IMG/VR virus record: IMGVR_UViG_3300044960_000285 | Location: 1 to 33,272 of that record | Source: a virus | Strand: one strand, 5' to 3' | Length of the DNA: 33,272 nucleotides | In this document: piece after piece, positions 14,124 through 22,541 of the stretch | How positions within the stretch are numbered: position 1 is the first letter of the stretch | Layout: each line of letters begins with the position of its first letter | The notes under the pieces: generated by a model | Seen by the model: only the letters and a program-made list of their open reading frames with translations | The model's database searches: none | What the model was told of the DNA's origin: nothing | Translations under genes and position numbers: made by a program

Positions 14124-15131
14124 ATGAGCGCGATCTGGGCATCGGTGCTGGTATTGGCGGCCGTGGCGAGCCAGCCGGAGGGCCGCGACGTGCCGCCGGC
14201 CGCGGTGGCCGAGATTCTGCGGCGTGGGGCGATGGTGGAGCACGTCGCAGGGACACAAGGGGTCGAGGACGAGGGGACGTTGGCGTTCGTCGAGGCGGTG
14301 GCCCCGCCGCCAGACGATAGCCACAAGTGGTTTTTCACGCTGGTGGTGACGCGCGGCTGCCCGTGGTGCGAAAAGATGCGCGCGGATTTCGCGTCGAGCC
14401 CGTACCTGAAGCCGTGGGTAAACGTCAAAGAGCCGAAGGAGTCGTGGGCGCACTGGCAAGTCTTCCAGTTCGAGGACGAGTCGCAAAAGTGGCGATGGAA
14501 GGGGCTCGAGCTCAAACAGTTTCCCGTGCTGATCGTACAGCCGCCGCTGAACCGGGCGTTTGGGGACCCCGCGACAGTCGTGTACCTGCGCCAAGGATAC
14601 CTGGAGCCGCAGAAGCTCGATCAGGAAATCCGGGCGGCGATCCGGGCGTACACGAAAAAAGTCGCGCCGCAGTATCGGGCGTGGAAGCAGACGCAGCAAA
14701 GCAAAGAGCATGAGCAGGGGCTGGCGAAAGGCGGAATCGGCCAGGCGAGCGCCGAGCCGCCCAGCGGTGCGACCGGGCAGACGGAAGGCGGCTGGCGTCC
14801 GCCGGCCACGCCGCCGTCGCCATTGCCGGAGCCCACGGTCCCTTTTCAGGTTCCGCCGATGCCCAGTCCGCCGCCGAACCCAGCGGGTCCGCAGGACGCG
14901 CTGGCACCGCTGATCGTGGCCCTGCTGCGCAACATGCTACCCAGCACGCAGACGGTGCTGCTGCTGCTATTGACGCTGAGCAACGTCTGGATGCTGTATC
15001 GGGACCTCGCGAAGCAAAGCGGCGTCCGAATGCTGATCGACGACCAGACAGCGGACCGGATCGTGGCCGTCATCCGCAAGGTGGCGGGTGGATCGGGCGG
15101 GCAGCCGCCGCCGTCGCCGCCTTCTGCTTGA
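14124..15131 (+). CDS. Membrane-anchored thioredoxin-like protein with CPWC motif
   Basis: A 335-residue protein. A hydrophobic N-terminus (2-16) looks like a signal peptide lacking charged residues. Residues about 65-195 form a thioredoxin-like domain: FFTLVVTRGCPWCEKM with the redox pair Cys79/Cys82, and a cis-Pro candidate in KQFPVLIV. A Pro/Gly-rich spacer (200-260) leads to a transmembrane helix (about 275-295) and a short cytoplasmic tail. This predicts a periplasmic redox domain tethered to the inner membrane. Phage thioredoxins are usually cytoplasmic, so this topology is odd. GGGAGGG precedes the ATG. Disulfide formation or reduction in an exported phage or host protein is the likely job. 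Confidence 0.75.
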   Translation: MSAIWASVLVLAAVASQPEGRDVPPAAVAEILRRGAMVEHVAGTQGVEDEGTLAFVEAVAPPPDDSHKWFFTLVVTRGCPWCEKMRADFASSPYLKPWVNVKEPKESWAHWQVFQFEDESQKWRWKGLELKQFPVLIVQPPLNRAFGDPATVVYLRQGYLEPQKLDQEIRAAIRAYTKKVAPQYRAWKQTQQSKEHEQGLAKGGIGQASAEPPSGATGQTEGGWRPPATPPSPLPEPTVPFQVPPMPSPPPNPAGPQDALAPLIVALLRNMLPSTQTVLLLLLTLSNVWMLYRDLAKQSGVRMLIDDQTADRIVAVIRKVAGGSGGQPPPSPPSA

Positions 15132-15145
15132 GCGCATGGCAGTGG

Positions 15146-15247
15146 ATGAGCTGGTGGCTGTGGCTGCCGATGCGGCTGGAATCGCTGGCCTGGGCGCTGG
15201 TCGCAATTCTGGCCCTGTACGTGCTGGTGCGTTTGATTCGTGGGTAA
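15146..15247 (+). CDS. 33-aa single-span membrane peptide
   Basis: ATG 15146 gives a Trp-rich N-terminus (MSWWLWL) and one hydrophobic helix (AWALVAILALYVLV) ending with RLIRG. A TTG at 15128 overlapping the previous stop would add six residues. Positive charges lie at the C-terminal side. Size and position after two exported proteins suggest a small membrane accessory or holin-like peptide. Only the composition supports it. Confidence 0.5.
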   Translation: MSWWLWLPMRLESLAWALVAILALYVLVRLIRG

Positions 15248-15263
15248 ACATGGAGGACGGATC

Positions 15264-15974
15264 GTGACCGAGGAGCGGCGGCAATTCCTGGCGGCCTTGA
15301 TTGACGACGTGCGGACGAAATGGGAGCGGTGGCTGGATCAGCCGACGGCGTCTTTGGTGCCCGATCATCCTTTGCATCGGGCGCTGACGCTGCTGGCCGA
15401 GCAAGCGGAAATGGTGGTCCCGGAGCGGGCCGAACCCATCGAGCGATTGATCGAGCAGTTTGCGGAAGTGTGGCGGGAGTTCTTGCGCGATCAGGACCTG
15501 CTGGGCGACCCGTCGCTGCTGCCGCCGCCGGAGCTCTGGCACGCCCTAGGTCGTGTCGTGGAGCACCAGACGCAGGCGCAACTTCCGGCGCTGAAGTCCG
15601 TCGAACCGATTGAGGAGCTGCTGCGGCAAAACGTGCCCCGGTACCAAATCTGCCTGATTTACGGGTTTCTCGACGAGTACGGAAACCCAGACTATGTGAA
15701 ACTGGCCGAGGAAATATCACGGCCGGGGACGCACACGGGGCCCGGGTGGATCGCGCCGGTCAATCGGCATATTCTCGACCTGCGCCGGAAGATGACCGAG
15801 TCGGCGTCGCAGCTCAAAGCGAAGGCGGAGCGACTGGCACAGCCGCGGCCGCCGGAGCTAGTGGCCATGACCGAGGCGGACGACGTCGAGTCAGAGCCAG
15901 ACGCGACCGCCGCAGCGCAGGAGGACGTGCCATCTGCCGCGGAAGCGCAAGCAGGACGCAAGCGGCGGCGATAG
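15264..15974 (+). CDS. Unknown protein before the terminase genes
   Basis: A 236-residue protein from GTG 15264, chosen because GGAGGA lies 7-12 nt upstream; an ATG at 15240 in frame lacks a site. Helical N-terminal half; then RYQICLIYGFLDEYG and a downstream RPG turn, resembling a short winged or helix-turn-helix-like segment. The last ~60 residues are acidic, then basic (RKRRR). It directly precedes the small terminase and is probably a packaging or DNA-binding accessory. No family is firmly recognised. Confidence 0.6.
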   Translation: MTEERRQFLAALIDDVRTKWERWLDQPTASLVPDHPLHRALTLLAEQAEMVVPERAEPIERLIEQFAEVWREFLRDQDLLGDPSLLPPPELWHALGRVVEHQTQAQLPALKSVEPIEELLRQNVPRYQICLIYGFLDEYGNPDYVKLAEEISRPGTHTGPGWIAPVNRHILDLRRKMTESASQLKAKAERLAQPRPPELVAMTEADDVESEPDATAAAQEDVPSAAEAQAGRKRRR

Positions 15975-16044
15975 TCCGCCCCGGCCGACGCGCAAGGCGA
16001 AGCGCAAAGACAACGGGGGCGCTGGTCCACCGCCAGCGCTGACG

Positions 16045-16455
16045 GTGCGCGACTACCCGCACCTGCTGGCCGCATGGGCGAAAGGCCGCGGTTTAGCGGC
16101 CATCGCGGCGCAGTATGGCGTGTCGCGGTCGAGTGTGTGGCGGCACCTATGCCGCGCGCGGGCCCTGTACCGCGAGGAAGTGCGGCGGTCGCTGGCCGAT
16201 TTTTTCTACGAGCTCACGACGCTGCGCCGCACGCTATGGGAAGCGCTCGACGATCCGGAGGCCAACCGCGCGGCCCTGGCGCAGGCGCTGGTGAAGGCGA
16301 TCACGCTCGAGCTCGAGCTGGTGCGGGAGCTGACGGCCCGGGAAGCGGCGGACGCGGCGTTCCGCGTCGCGGGCGCGGAGCCGCAGGCCCTGGCTGCGGA
16401 AGCGGCATCGCGGCTGCTAACGTTACTCGATGCCAAAGCACGGTCCAAAGATTGA
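16045..16455 (+). CDS. Probable small terminase subunit (HTH protein)
   Basis: A 136-residue protein. GLAAIAAQYGVSRSSVWRHL (16-35) is a clear helix-turn-helix; the rest is helical with an acidic/Leu-rich centre typical of TerS oligomerisation regions. It overlaps the large terminase by 26 nt, the usual arrangement. The start is uncertain: GTG 16045 has no good ribosome site, and its frame is open upstream well into the previous gene, encoding a Lys/Arg/Pro-rich stretch. It could start earlier or be reached by coupling or frameshifting. TerS recognises phage DNA and loads TerL. Confidence 0.7.
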   Translation: MRDYPHLLAAWAKGRGLAAIAAQYGVSRSSVWRHLCRARALYREEVRRSLADFFYELTTLRRTLWEALDDPEANRAALAQALVKAITLELELVRELTAREAADAAFRVAGAEPQALAAEAASRLLTLLDAKARSKD

Positions 16456-18001
16456 GCGAGCGGCGGAGCTCGTGCTGGGCGATGCCTGGCTGACGGAATA
16501 CGCAGCGCGCAGCCGCGAGCTGGCCTATTTCACTTTTCGGCCGCGGCCGAACCGGCCGGAATTGGGCGACGAGCAGCAGGCTTTCGTCGAGTCGCGCGAC
16601 GTGGTGGCGTTTTTCATTGCCGGCAACGGGTCCGGGAAAACCGAGGCCGCCGCGGCCAAGTGCGCACGATTCCTGCTGGCGCGCCAGCCGCCGCCGCGGC
16701 GTGATACGCCCTTCTGGATTCTCACGGAAACGATGCACGTTGCCGGCGAGGTGCTCTGGAAGGAAAAGCTGCTCGGCCGTGGCCACCTGCCGCCCTCCGA
16801 AATCGACTGGGCACGGGTGAGCTGGCACGAAAAAAAGGCGAATCATCCGCGGATGGTCCCGCTGCTCCCGTGGCCCGCGTCCCGAGGAGGGGACGACGGG
16901 AAAAACTGGATGATCGAGTTCAAGTCGTTCGAGATGGGGCGGCGCGCGCTCCAGGGCGCGTCCATCGGCGGCTTCTGGTTCTCCGAGCAGTTCCCGGCGG
17001 ACCTGTTCACCGAAGTGCTGGTGCGTTGCCGCGACTACCTTTTCCCGGGCGGGCAGTTCGCCGAGTTCACGCCCTTGGACCCGGACCTGTGCGTGTGGCT
17101 GGAGCGGATCATGGAAGAGCCGCCGCCGGGCTGGGGATTTTACCGGGGCAATACCGAGTGCAATCGCGAAAACCTGGCACCTGGGGCCATCGAGGCGTTT
17201 CTGGCCACCACGCCCGAAGAGCTCAAAGAAACGCGGCTGCGCGGCGTGCTGGCATCGTTCGAGGGAGCAATTTATCCGACCTTCAACGTGAAGCTGCACG
17301 TGGTGGACGAGTCCGAGGTGCGCATCCCGCCGGGCTGCTGGCATTTTCTGGGCACGGACTGGGGATCGTCGGTCGAGCATCCCCACGTCACAGTCTGGGC
17401 GGCGATGGATGGCGCGGGCGACTGGATCGTTTACGACGAGCTATGGGACTGCGACCAGTCGCGCACCACGTACGACCTGGCGCAGGAAGTGGTGCGACGC
17501 TGTGCGAGCTGGGGCTGGCCTACGTGCGTCGAGCAGGTCGAGGGCCGGGCGGTGCAGCGGATCGTGACGGACGACCCGCACTACGGCATGAACTTCGCCG
17601 ACCCCAGCCGCCCCGGGGAAATCTATAGTTTCGGGCAGTATGGCGTCCCCACGGTCCCGGCATCAAATCGCGTGTACGATGGGATCAACGCGGTTCGGCT
17701 GCTGCTTAAGCCGCACCCGGTCACGGGGCGGCCGCGGCTGCGGATTTCGTCACGCTGCCGCCACCTGATCGAACAGATGCGCAAGTATCGCTGGCGGCGG
17801 TCGCGCTCGCCGCTGTCCGGCAGTGCGATCAATCCCGCGGTGGCGTCACCCGTGCCGCTGAAGCGCGATGACGACGCCTGCGACGCCCTGCGGTACCTGA
17901 TCGCGTCGTGCGGGATGGGCGAAACCCGGCCCGTGAGTCAGCCGACCCTGACGCCCAGGCCCCGGCGGTCCGCGATCTGGCCCGGGCGGCCGCTACAATA
18001 G
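16430..18001 (+). CDS. Terminase large subunit
   Basis: A 523-residue packaging motor. ATPase domain: Walker A GNGSGKT (65-71), then FWILTETMHVAGEV and a Walker B-like GGFWFSEQFP with acidic Glu, and a coupling-motif region. The RNase H-like nuclease domain begins at HFLGTDWGSS (catalytic Asp) and ends with KRDDDACDALRYLIAS (acidic cluster) near the C-terminus. It cleaves concatemers and translocates DNA into the prohead. Length and order are normal for TerL. The group (headful or cohesive-end) cannot be told from motifs alone. Confidence 0.93.
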   Translation: MPKHGPKIERAAELVLGDAWLTEYAARSRELAYFTFRPRPNRPELGDEQQAFVESRDVVAFFIAGNGSGKTEAAAAKCARFLLARQPPPRRDTPFWILTETMHVAGEVLWKEKLLGRGHLPPSEIDWARVSWHEKKANHPRMVPLLPWPASRGGDDGKNWMIEFKSFEMGRRALQGASIGGFWFSEQFPADLFTEVLVRCRDYLFPGGQFAEFTPLDPDLCVWLERIMEEPPPGWGFYRGNTECNRENLAPGAIEAFLATTPEELKETRLRGVLASFEGAIYPTFNVKLHVVDESEVRIPPGCWHFLGTDWGSSVEHPHVTVWAAMDGAGDWIVYDELWDCDQSRTTYDLAQEVVRRCASWGWPTCVEQVEGRAVQRIVTDDPHYGMNFADPSRPGEIYSFGQYGVPTVPASNRVYDGINAVRLLLKPHPVTGRPRLRISSRCRHLIEQMRKYRWRRSRSPLSGSAINPAVASPVPLKRDDDACDALRYLIASCGMGETRPVSQPTLTPRPRRSAIWPGRPLQ

Positions 18002-18026
18002 GGGCAAGGCCACGGAGGGACAGACG

Positions 18027-19058
18027 ATGCCGCTGCCGCGGTACCTACGAGCGCCCCTGGAGGGGGTGCGGCGGATTGTGCGGGGGATGCGCACCCGCCC
18101 CGCGGCGCCGCGCACCAAGGCGGCCAGGTCGCAGCGGCCGGCTTCCGCGGGGCAGACGGGCGCGGGGCAGACGGCGCGTCTGGCCACGCGGCCGATCATC
18201 CCGGCGGCCCGGGCCGGCGGTGGCGGTAGCGGCGGCCTGGAGCTACGGGCGGCCGACCTGGAGGCCCTGCTGCGGGCCGTGCTCGACGAGGGCTGGGCGT
18301 CGGAGGCGGACCTGGCCGAGTGGATCGACCGGCTCATCCGGGGCATCCCGCCGCAGGAACCGCCCCCGCCATCGGCGACAGCCGGCCACGCGCCGCCCGC
18401 GCTGCCCCCAAGTGGACCCAGCGGGACGGGCGGCGGTGGCGGCTGGTCACCCGGAGGGTTTGGAGGGTTTGGTGGAGTTGGTGGCGGTGGTGGCGCGGGC
18501 GGTGGACGCGGGCCGACGCCGCCGGGCGGCGGCCGGGGTGGTGTGCCGGTCAACGTGGACGGGCAGTGGATCACGTTTCCGGCGAATCACCCGATTGTCA
18601 CGGCCGAAATGGTCCCGGTGGCCAGCAGCAACATCTACAGCATCGGCTTCGACAACGACAGTCACACGCTGATGGTGCGGTTCGTGGGGCGCCATAGCCA
18701 CAAGGACAATTCCCGGCGCCCCGGGTCGATTTACGCTTATTTTCACGTGCCGGCGCGGCGGTTCCTGCAATTCCTGGATGCAGCCAGCAAGGGCAAGTGG
18801 CTATGGGACAACGTCCGCATCCGTGGCACGATCAGCGGGCACCGCTACGACTACGCCCTGGTGGGCATCGAGGCCGGCTACGTGCCGCGCAAGGCCACGC
18901 TAACGCCGCTGGGCGAGGCGTACATCCAGCGGCAAGTGTGGACCGACAAAAGCCGTCTGATTGCCAGTCCATTGCCGGAGCAGCTCGTCCGGCCGCTGGC
19001 CCCGGTTTTGCGCCCAGGCCGTCCGCCGAAGGACGGACGCCGCGGCCTAGGAGGATGA
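18027..19058 (+). CDS. KTSC-domain protein with Gly-rich linker
   Basis: A 343-residue protein. A basic N-terminus (1-55) is followed by a helical segment with acidic repeats (LEALLRAVLDEG; DLAEWIDRLIRG), then a very Gly-rich linker (about 130-172). A KTSC-like domain follows: VASSNIYSIGFDNDSHTL, then YAYFHVPARRFLQFLDAASKGKW. KTSC domains occur in phage and mobile proteins, sometimes linked to RNA or tRNA-related functions, but the role is poorly known. It sits between TerL and portal, with GGAGG upstream. It may be a virion or packaging-linked protein. Confidence 0.7.
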   Translation: MPLPRYLRAPLEGVRRIVRGMRTRPAAPRTKAARSQRPASAGQTGAGQTARLATRPIIPAARAGGGGSGGLELRAADLEALLRAVLDEGWASEADLAEWIDRLIRGIPPQEPPPPSATAGHAPPALPPSGPSGTGGGGGWSPGGFGGFGGVGGGGGAGGGRGPTPPGGGRGGVPVNVDGQWITFPANHPIVTAEMVPVASSNIYSIGFDNDSHTLMVRFVGRHSHKDNSRRPGSIYAYFHVPARRFLQFLDAASKGKWLWDNVRIRGTISGHRYDYALVGIEAGYVPRKATLTPLGEAYIQRQVWTDKSRLIASPLPEQLVRPLAPVLRPGRPPKDGRRGLGG

Positions 19059-19061
19059 CCC

Positions 19062-20516
19062 ATGCCGATCATGATGGACCTGGGACAGCTTCTCGCGGAG
19101 CAAGACCCGTCGAAACAGCCGGGCAATGGGCAGATGGTGCTGCCGCACGTGGCGACGTTCGCGGGCATGGCGACGAGTCTTGCCAAGGTGTACCGCATCG
19201 CCGACGAGGCCCTGCTGCATTCGCGCGAAAACGCTCGCGCGATGCGCAACGACCTGGCGATCATGGAATGCGTCGAGGCGCGGCAGCGCGCCGTGGCCCT
19301 GCTGAGCTGGCATATCGAGCATGACCCGTCGGACCCGGTGCAGCGTGCGCTGGCGGCCGACGTGACGCGCTGCCTGGAAGCGATCCCGCGGTTTACGGCC
19401 TATCGCGAAAACCTGCTGCACGCCGTGTTCTATGGGCGCTACGCCGTCGCGCAGCGGTGGCGCTGGCGATATGTGCAGTCGCGGCTGCGCCTTGTGGTGG
19501 ATGCGTGGCGGCCCGTACATGGCGATAAGATCGTCTATCGCGTGCCCGAGGATGCCGAGGACGAAGCGGACGCCGAAGCGTGGCGAATCGGCATCCTGGT
19601 CGGGTCGGCGTACAAGGCGGGCGACATGGTGGCGGGGCGATGGAAGGTCGAAGCCACCGACCGCGGGCTGGCGTACTTCCTGGAGCCGTGGCAGCGGCCG
19701 CTGCTCGCGGTCCATACGCACAGCATCGAGGACGGCGAGTTCGAGGTCCCGTATTCCGCCGACCGGCTGCATGGCGTGGGCTTGCGCTCCCGCATCTACG
19801 CCACGTGGTACCAGAAGCAGGAAACGCTGGCCTGGCTGATGGAATACATGGAGCGCTCCGCGCTGGGGTTCGAGATTTGGTATTACCCGTGGGGCAATCC
19901 GGCAGCGCGGGCCGCCGTGGTGAAAGCGGCCGAAGAGCGACGCGCGAACATCAATCAAATCCTGGTCCCGAAAATCATGGAAGGGGACAGTTTCACGCCC
20001 ACCTACGACCGGATCGAGCCGTCGATGGCGGGGGCCGAGGCCCTCAAAACGATCATCACGGAATACTTCGGGCATTCGATCAAGCGGTACATCATGGGGC
20101 AGACGCTGACCAGCGAGGCGGGCTCGACGGGCCTGGGCTCGAACCTGGCCGACATCCACCTGGCAACGTTCCTGCAAATCGTCCGGTACGACGCCGTGAA
20201 CCTGGAGGAAACGATCACGACCGATCTGGTGCGCCCGCTGCTGGCGTTCAATTTCCGCCGGACCGACCTTCCGCTGCGCTTCAAAATCGACACCGAGAGC
20301 GAGGACGCGGCCGAGCGGCTCGACGCCATCGAGCGCGCCGCCAAGCTCGGCCTGCGCATCCGCAGCGAGGACGTATACCGCATGGTGGGGCTCAGCAAGC
20401 CGACCACGCAGGACGAGGTGCTCAGCGGTGCCTATGGCCAGCCGGCCGCCGCAGGGGCCGGAAATCCCGCCGATCAGCCGCCCGCAAGCGCTCCCCCGGA
20501 ATGGGGAGGCGCTTGA
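19062..20516 (+). CDS. Portal protein (DUF935/Mu gp29-like)
   Basis: A 484-residue protein. The centre has the DUF935-like pattern: a helical stem region, then KRYIMGQTLTSEAGSTGLGS (340-359), the polar loop seen in Mu-type portals, and a C-terminal part with LPLRFKID and repeated short helices (AAERLDAIERAAKLG; EDVYRMVGL). The portal forms the dodecameric ring at the capsid vertex, the docking site of the terminase and tail. AGGAGGATGACC upstream of ATG 19062 supplies the ribosome site. Position after TerL and before the protease is standard. Confidence 0.88.
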   Translation: MPIMMDLGQLLAEQDPSKQPGNGQMVLPHVATFAGMATSLAKVYRIADEALLHSRENARAMRNDLAIMECVEARQRAVALLSWHIEHDPSDPVQRALAADVTRCLEAIPRFTAYRENLLHAVFYGRYAVAQRWRWRYVQSRLRLVVDAWRPVHGDKIVYRVPEDAEDEADAEAWRIGILVGSAYKAGDMVAGRWKVEATDRGLAYFLEPWQRPLLAVHTHSIEDGEFEVPYSADRLHGVGLRSRIYATWYQKQETLAWLMEYMERSALGFEIWYYPWGNPAARAAVVKAAEERRANINQILVPKIMEGDSFTPTYDRIEPSMAGAEALKTIITEYFGHSIKRYIMGQTLTSEAGSTGLGSNLADIHLATFLQIVRYDAVNLEETITTDLVRPLLAFNFRRTDLPLRFKIDTESEDAAERLDAIERAAKLGLRIRSEDVYRMVGLSKPTTQDEVLSGAYGQPAAAGAGNPADQPPASAPPEWGGA

Positions 20517-20570
20517 CGGAGGGGGGGATCAAGGGAGAATGCGAGGCGTAGGAGTCTGGAGTCACGGACG

Positions 20571-22067
20571 ATGCCGACGGCCACCGCCAGCCCGACCGCG
20601 ACAAGGCAGCGCTGGTATATCCTGCGTGACGTGCCGGTATTCGCCGAGCACGTCACGAAGGCCCGCAATGGCCGGACGCTGATTTTCAACCGGGAAAACC
20701 TCCAGCGGCTGGCCGAAAGCTGTAACCGCCGCATCCAGCAGACGGGCGACTATGCTGCGGTGACCATCGGACACACGCCCGACCGGGACGCCTTGGCGGC
20801 CGGCGCGACGCCGCCGAAGGTGGTCGGTTTCGCCGGTCCGTTCCGCGTCGGGCGTCTGGGGGAAGGCGAGGGCGCCAAGTGGTGCATCTTTGCCGACCTG
20901 CGGATTTTCCCGGAGTTTCGCGACCTGCTGAAGCATTACCCGCGGCGGAGCGCGGAGCTCTGGCTGGTAGGTGACTACGACCAGATGTACTTGGACCCGA
21001 TTGCCCTGCTGGGCGCCGAGACGCCGCGCCTCGACCTGGGGCTCGTGTACAGCGCCGAGCGTGCCGGGGTCGTGGTCGAAAAGTATGCAGCCGCGCATCC
21101 CTCGGCGACTAGTACGTGCCTGCCGGGCCCCATCGCGGCAAAGGCCGGCAGCTCGCCACAATCCAAACGGGAAGCATACGCCATGCCGACGAAGACCATC
21201 GCAACGGGGCTCGACGTGGACGAGATCGTGAAGGCCGTGCTGCAAGCGCTCGATGGCCTGGATTGGGTTCAGGCCGCCAAGCAGAAGGCGCAGGACGACC
21301 GAGCCGTCAAAATCGAGCCGGAAACCCCGAAGGACGCAAGCGGGACCCCAGCGCCAGAGGACGCGGCGGCCGGCACTGCGGATGAGGAGCCGGAACCTGC
21401 CGAAGAGGAGACGGCGGACGTGGAATCGTCCGCTGGCCAGAAAGCGCCGCCTGCGGGACCGGCCGCATCCGGCCGCCGCGCCTCGCCACCCGAGGACCAG
21501 CAGCAGGACGAAGAGCAGGACAAGGACAAGCCCGAATCATACGCCGCCGACGATGCCGCGCCGGCCGAGGCGGTGACGGAGCTGCCGGCCAACGACCCTG
21601 TGGCCAAGCTCCGCGCGGCCCTGGAAGCGGCGATGGCGCCGCTGATCCGGCGTCTTGAAATCGTCGAGTCCCAGCTCCGCGGCGAGGGGGCCAAGCTGCG
21701 CGACCTGGAGCGATACGCCCGGATCGAGGCGTTGCGGCGGGAAGGCTATCTGATTGACACGGAAGCAACGTTCCAGCGGCTGCGCTATGAGCGCTGCCCG
21801 TCCGACAAGGAGTTCGAGCGCTCGCTGGAGCTCTTGCGTTCGCAGGCCGTGCGGGCTCCGGCCGATTTGCCCATGCCGCCGACCGCGCCGCGGGGCGGTG
21901 CGGCAGCCGTGGGCAATGTATCGGAGGCGGTCGCGCGTGCGAGCGAACAGCAAGCACGCCAGGCCCGTGAGCTTTGCATGGAAGCGCGCAAGCGCGGTTT
22001 AACGCCCGATTTTCACAGCACGCTGGCCGCGGTCGTTGCCGGTCGGCCGGAAGTGCGCCTTAAGTGA
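20571..22067 (+). CDS. Prohead protease fused to scaffold
   Basis: A 498-residue protein. Residues about 14-180 resemble Mu-I-like/S78-type prohead proteases: TIGHTPD with the candidate catalytic His68, VVGFAGPFRVGR, and YPRRSAEL with Ser127. The C-terminal ~295 residues are low complexity and highly charged (Ala/Glu/Asp/Gln-rich, 240-340) and end in a coiled-coil-like scaffold (KLRDLERYARIEALRREG). The protease processes scaffold and capsid precursors. A nested start for the scaffold alone lies at 21183. Confidence 0.85.
   Translation: MPTATASPTATRQRWYILRDVPVFAEHVTKARNGRTLIFNRENLQRLAESCNRRIQQTGDYAAVTIGHTPDRDALAAGATPPKVVGFAGPFRVGRLGEGEGAKWCIFADLRIFPEFRDLLKHYPRRSAELWLVGDYDQMYLDPIALLGAETPRLDLGLVYSAERAGVVVEKYAAAHPSATSTCLPGPIAAKAGSSPQSKREAYAMPTKTIATGLDVDEIVKAVLQALDGLDWVQAAKQKAQDDRAVKIEPETPKDASGTPAPEDAAAGTADEEPEPAEEETADVESSAGQKAPPAGPAASGRRASPPEDQQQDEEQDKDKPESYAADDAAPAEAVTELPANDPVAKLRAALEAAMAPLIRRLEIVESQLRGEGAKLRDLERYARIEALRREGYLIDTEATFQRLRYERCPSDKEFERSLELLRSQAVRAPADLPMPPTAPRGGAAAVGNVSEAVARASEQQARQARELCMEARKRGLTPDFHSTLAAVVAGRPEVRLK
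21183..22067 (+). CDS. Nested scaffold protein (internal start)
   Basis: ATG 21183 is in frame with the protease (residue 205) and is preceded by GGGAAG. It would give a 294-residue acidic, coiled-coil protein lacking the protease domain, like lambda Nu3 within gene C. The scaffold would guide capsid assembly and then be cut by the protease. The internal start is an inference. Confidence 0.45.
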   Translation: MPTKTIATGLDVDEIVKAVLQALDGLDWVQAAKQKAQDDRAVKIEPETPKDASGTPAPEDAAAGTADEEPEPAEEETADVESSAGQKAPPAGPAASGRRASPPEDQQQDEEQDKDKPESYAADDAAPAEAVTELPANDPVAKLRAALEAAMAPLIRRLEIVESQLRGEGAKLRDLERYARIEALRREGYLIDTEATFQRLRYERCPSDKEFERSLELLRSQAVRAPADLPMPPTAPRGGAAAVGNVSEAVARASEQQARQARELCMEARKRGLTPDFHSTLAAVVAGRPEVRLK

Positions 22068-22080
22068 CGGAGACTAGGCC

Positions 22081-22491
22081 ATGCCGGAAGGTTTTCAAGG
22101 AATCGCCGCCAGTACGATCAACCTGGCACGTTTCGTCAAAAGCAGCGGCAGCGACCACGAGTTCGCGCAGGCGGGCGACAATGACCCCATCGTCGGGATT
22201 TCGGGTATCGGCAGTGCGCGTCCGCCAATTCCCGACGTGGCAACGCACGTCGCCGCGGAAGCAGGGCAGAGCTTCCGCATCCATCAAGAGGGCGAGCGCT
22301 GCCTGCTAACCGCAGGGCAGCCGTTTTCCGCCGGCGCGCGCCTCAAGTCCAATGCCGATGGCAAGGGCGTGGCGATTGCCAGCAGCGGGACGACCCCGCA
22401 GCGCTACGGCGCCGTGGCCTTGCAAGCGGCGACGGCCGCCGATCAACTCGTCGAAGTGGTGGTGGTGCTAGGGGTGGAGTCGCCGGCGTAA
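22081..22491 (+). CDS. Capsid decoration/stabilisation protein candidate
   Basis: A 136-residue Ala/Gly/Ser-rich protein with short hydrophobic strands and a late VVVVLGVE strand. Size, low charge and position between scaffold and major capsid fit DUF2190-type or lambda D-like decoration proteins. GGAG is upstream of the ATG. Assignment rests mainly on order and composition. Confidence 0.65.
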   Translation: MPEGFQGIAASTINLARFVKSSGSDHEFAQAGDNDPIVGISGIGSARPPIPDVATHVAAEAGQSFRIHQEGERCLLTAGQPFSAGARLKSNADGKGVAIASSGTTPQRYGAVALQAATAADQLVEVVVVLGVESPA

Positions 22492-22541
22492 CGTGATCGC
22501 CGCGACATGGACACGGACACCTACCGCGAAAGGATGCTACG

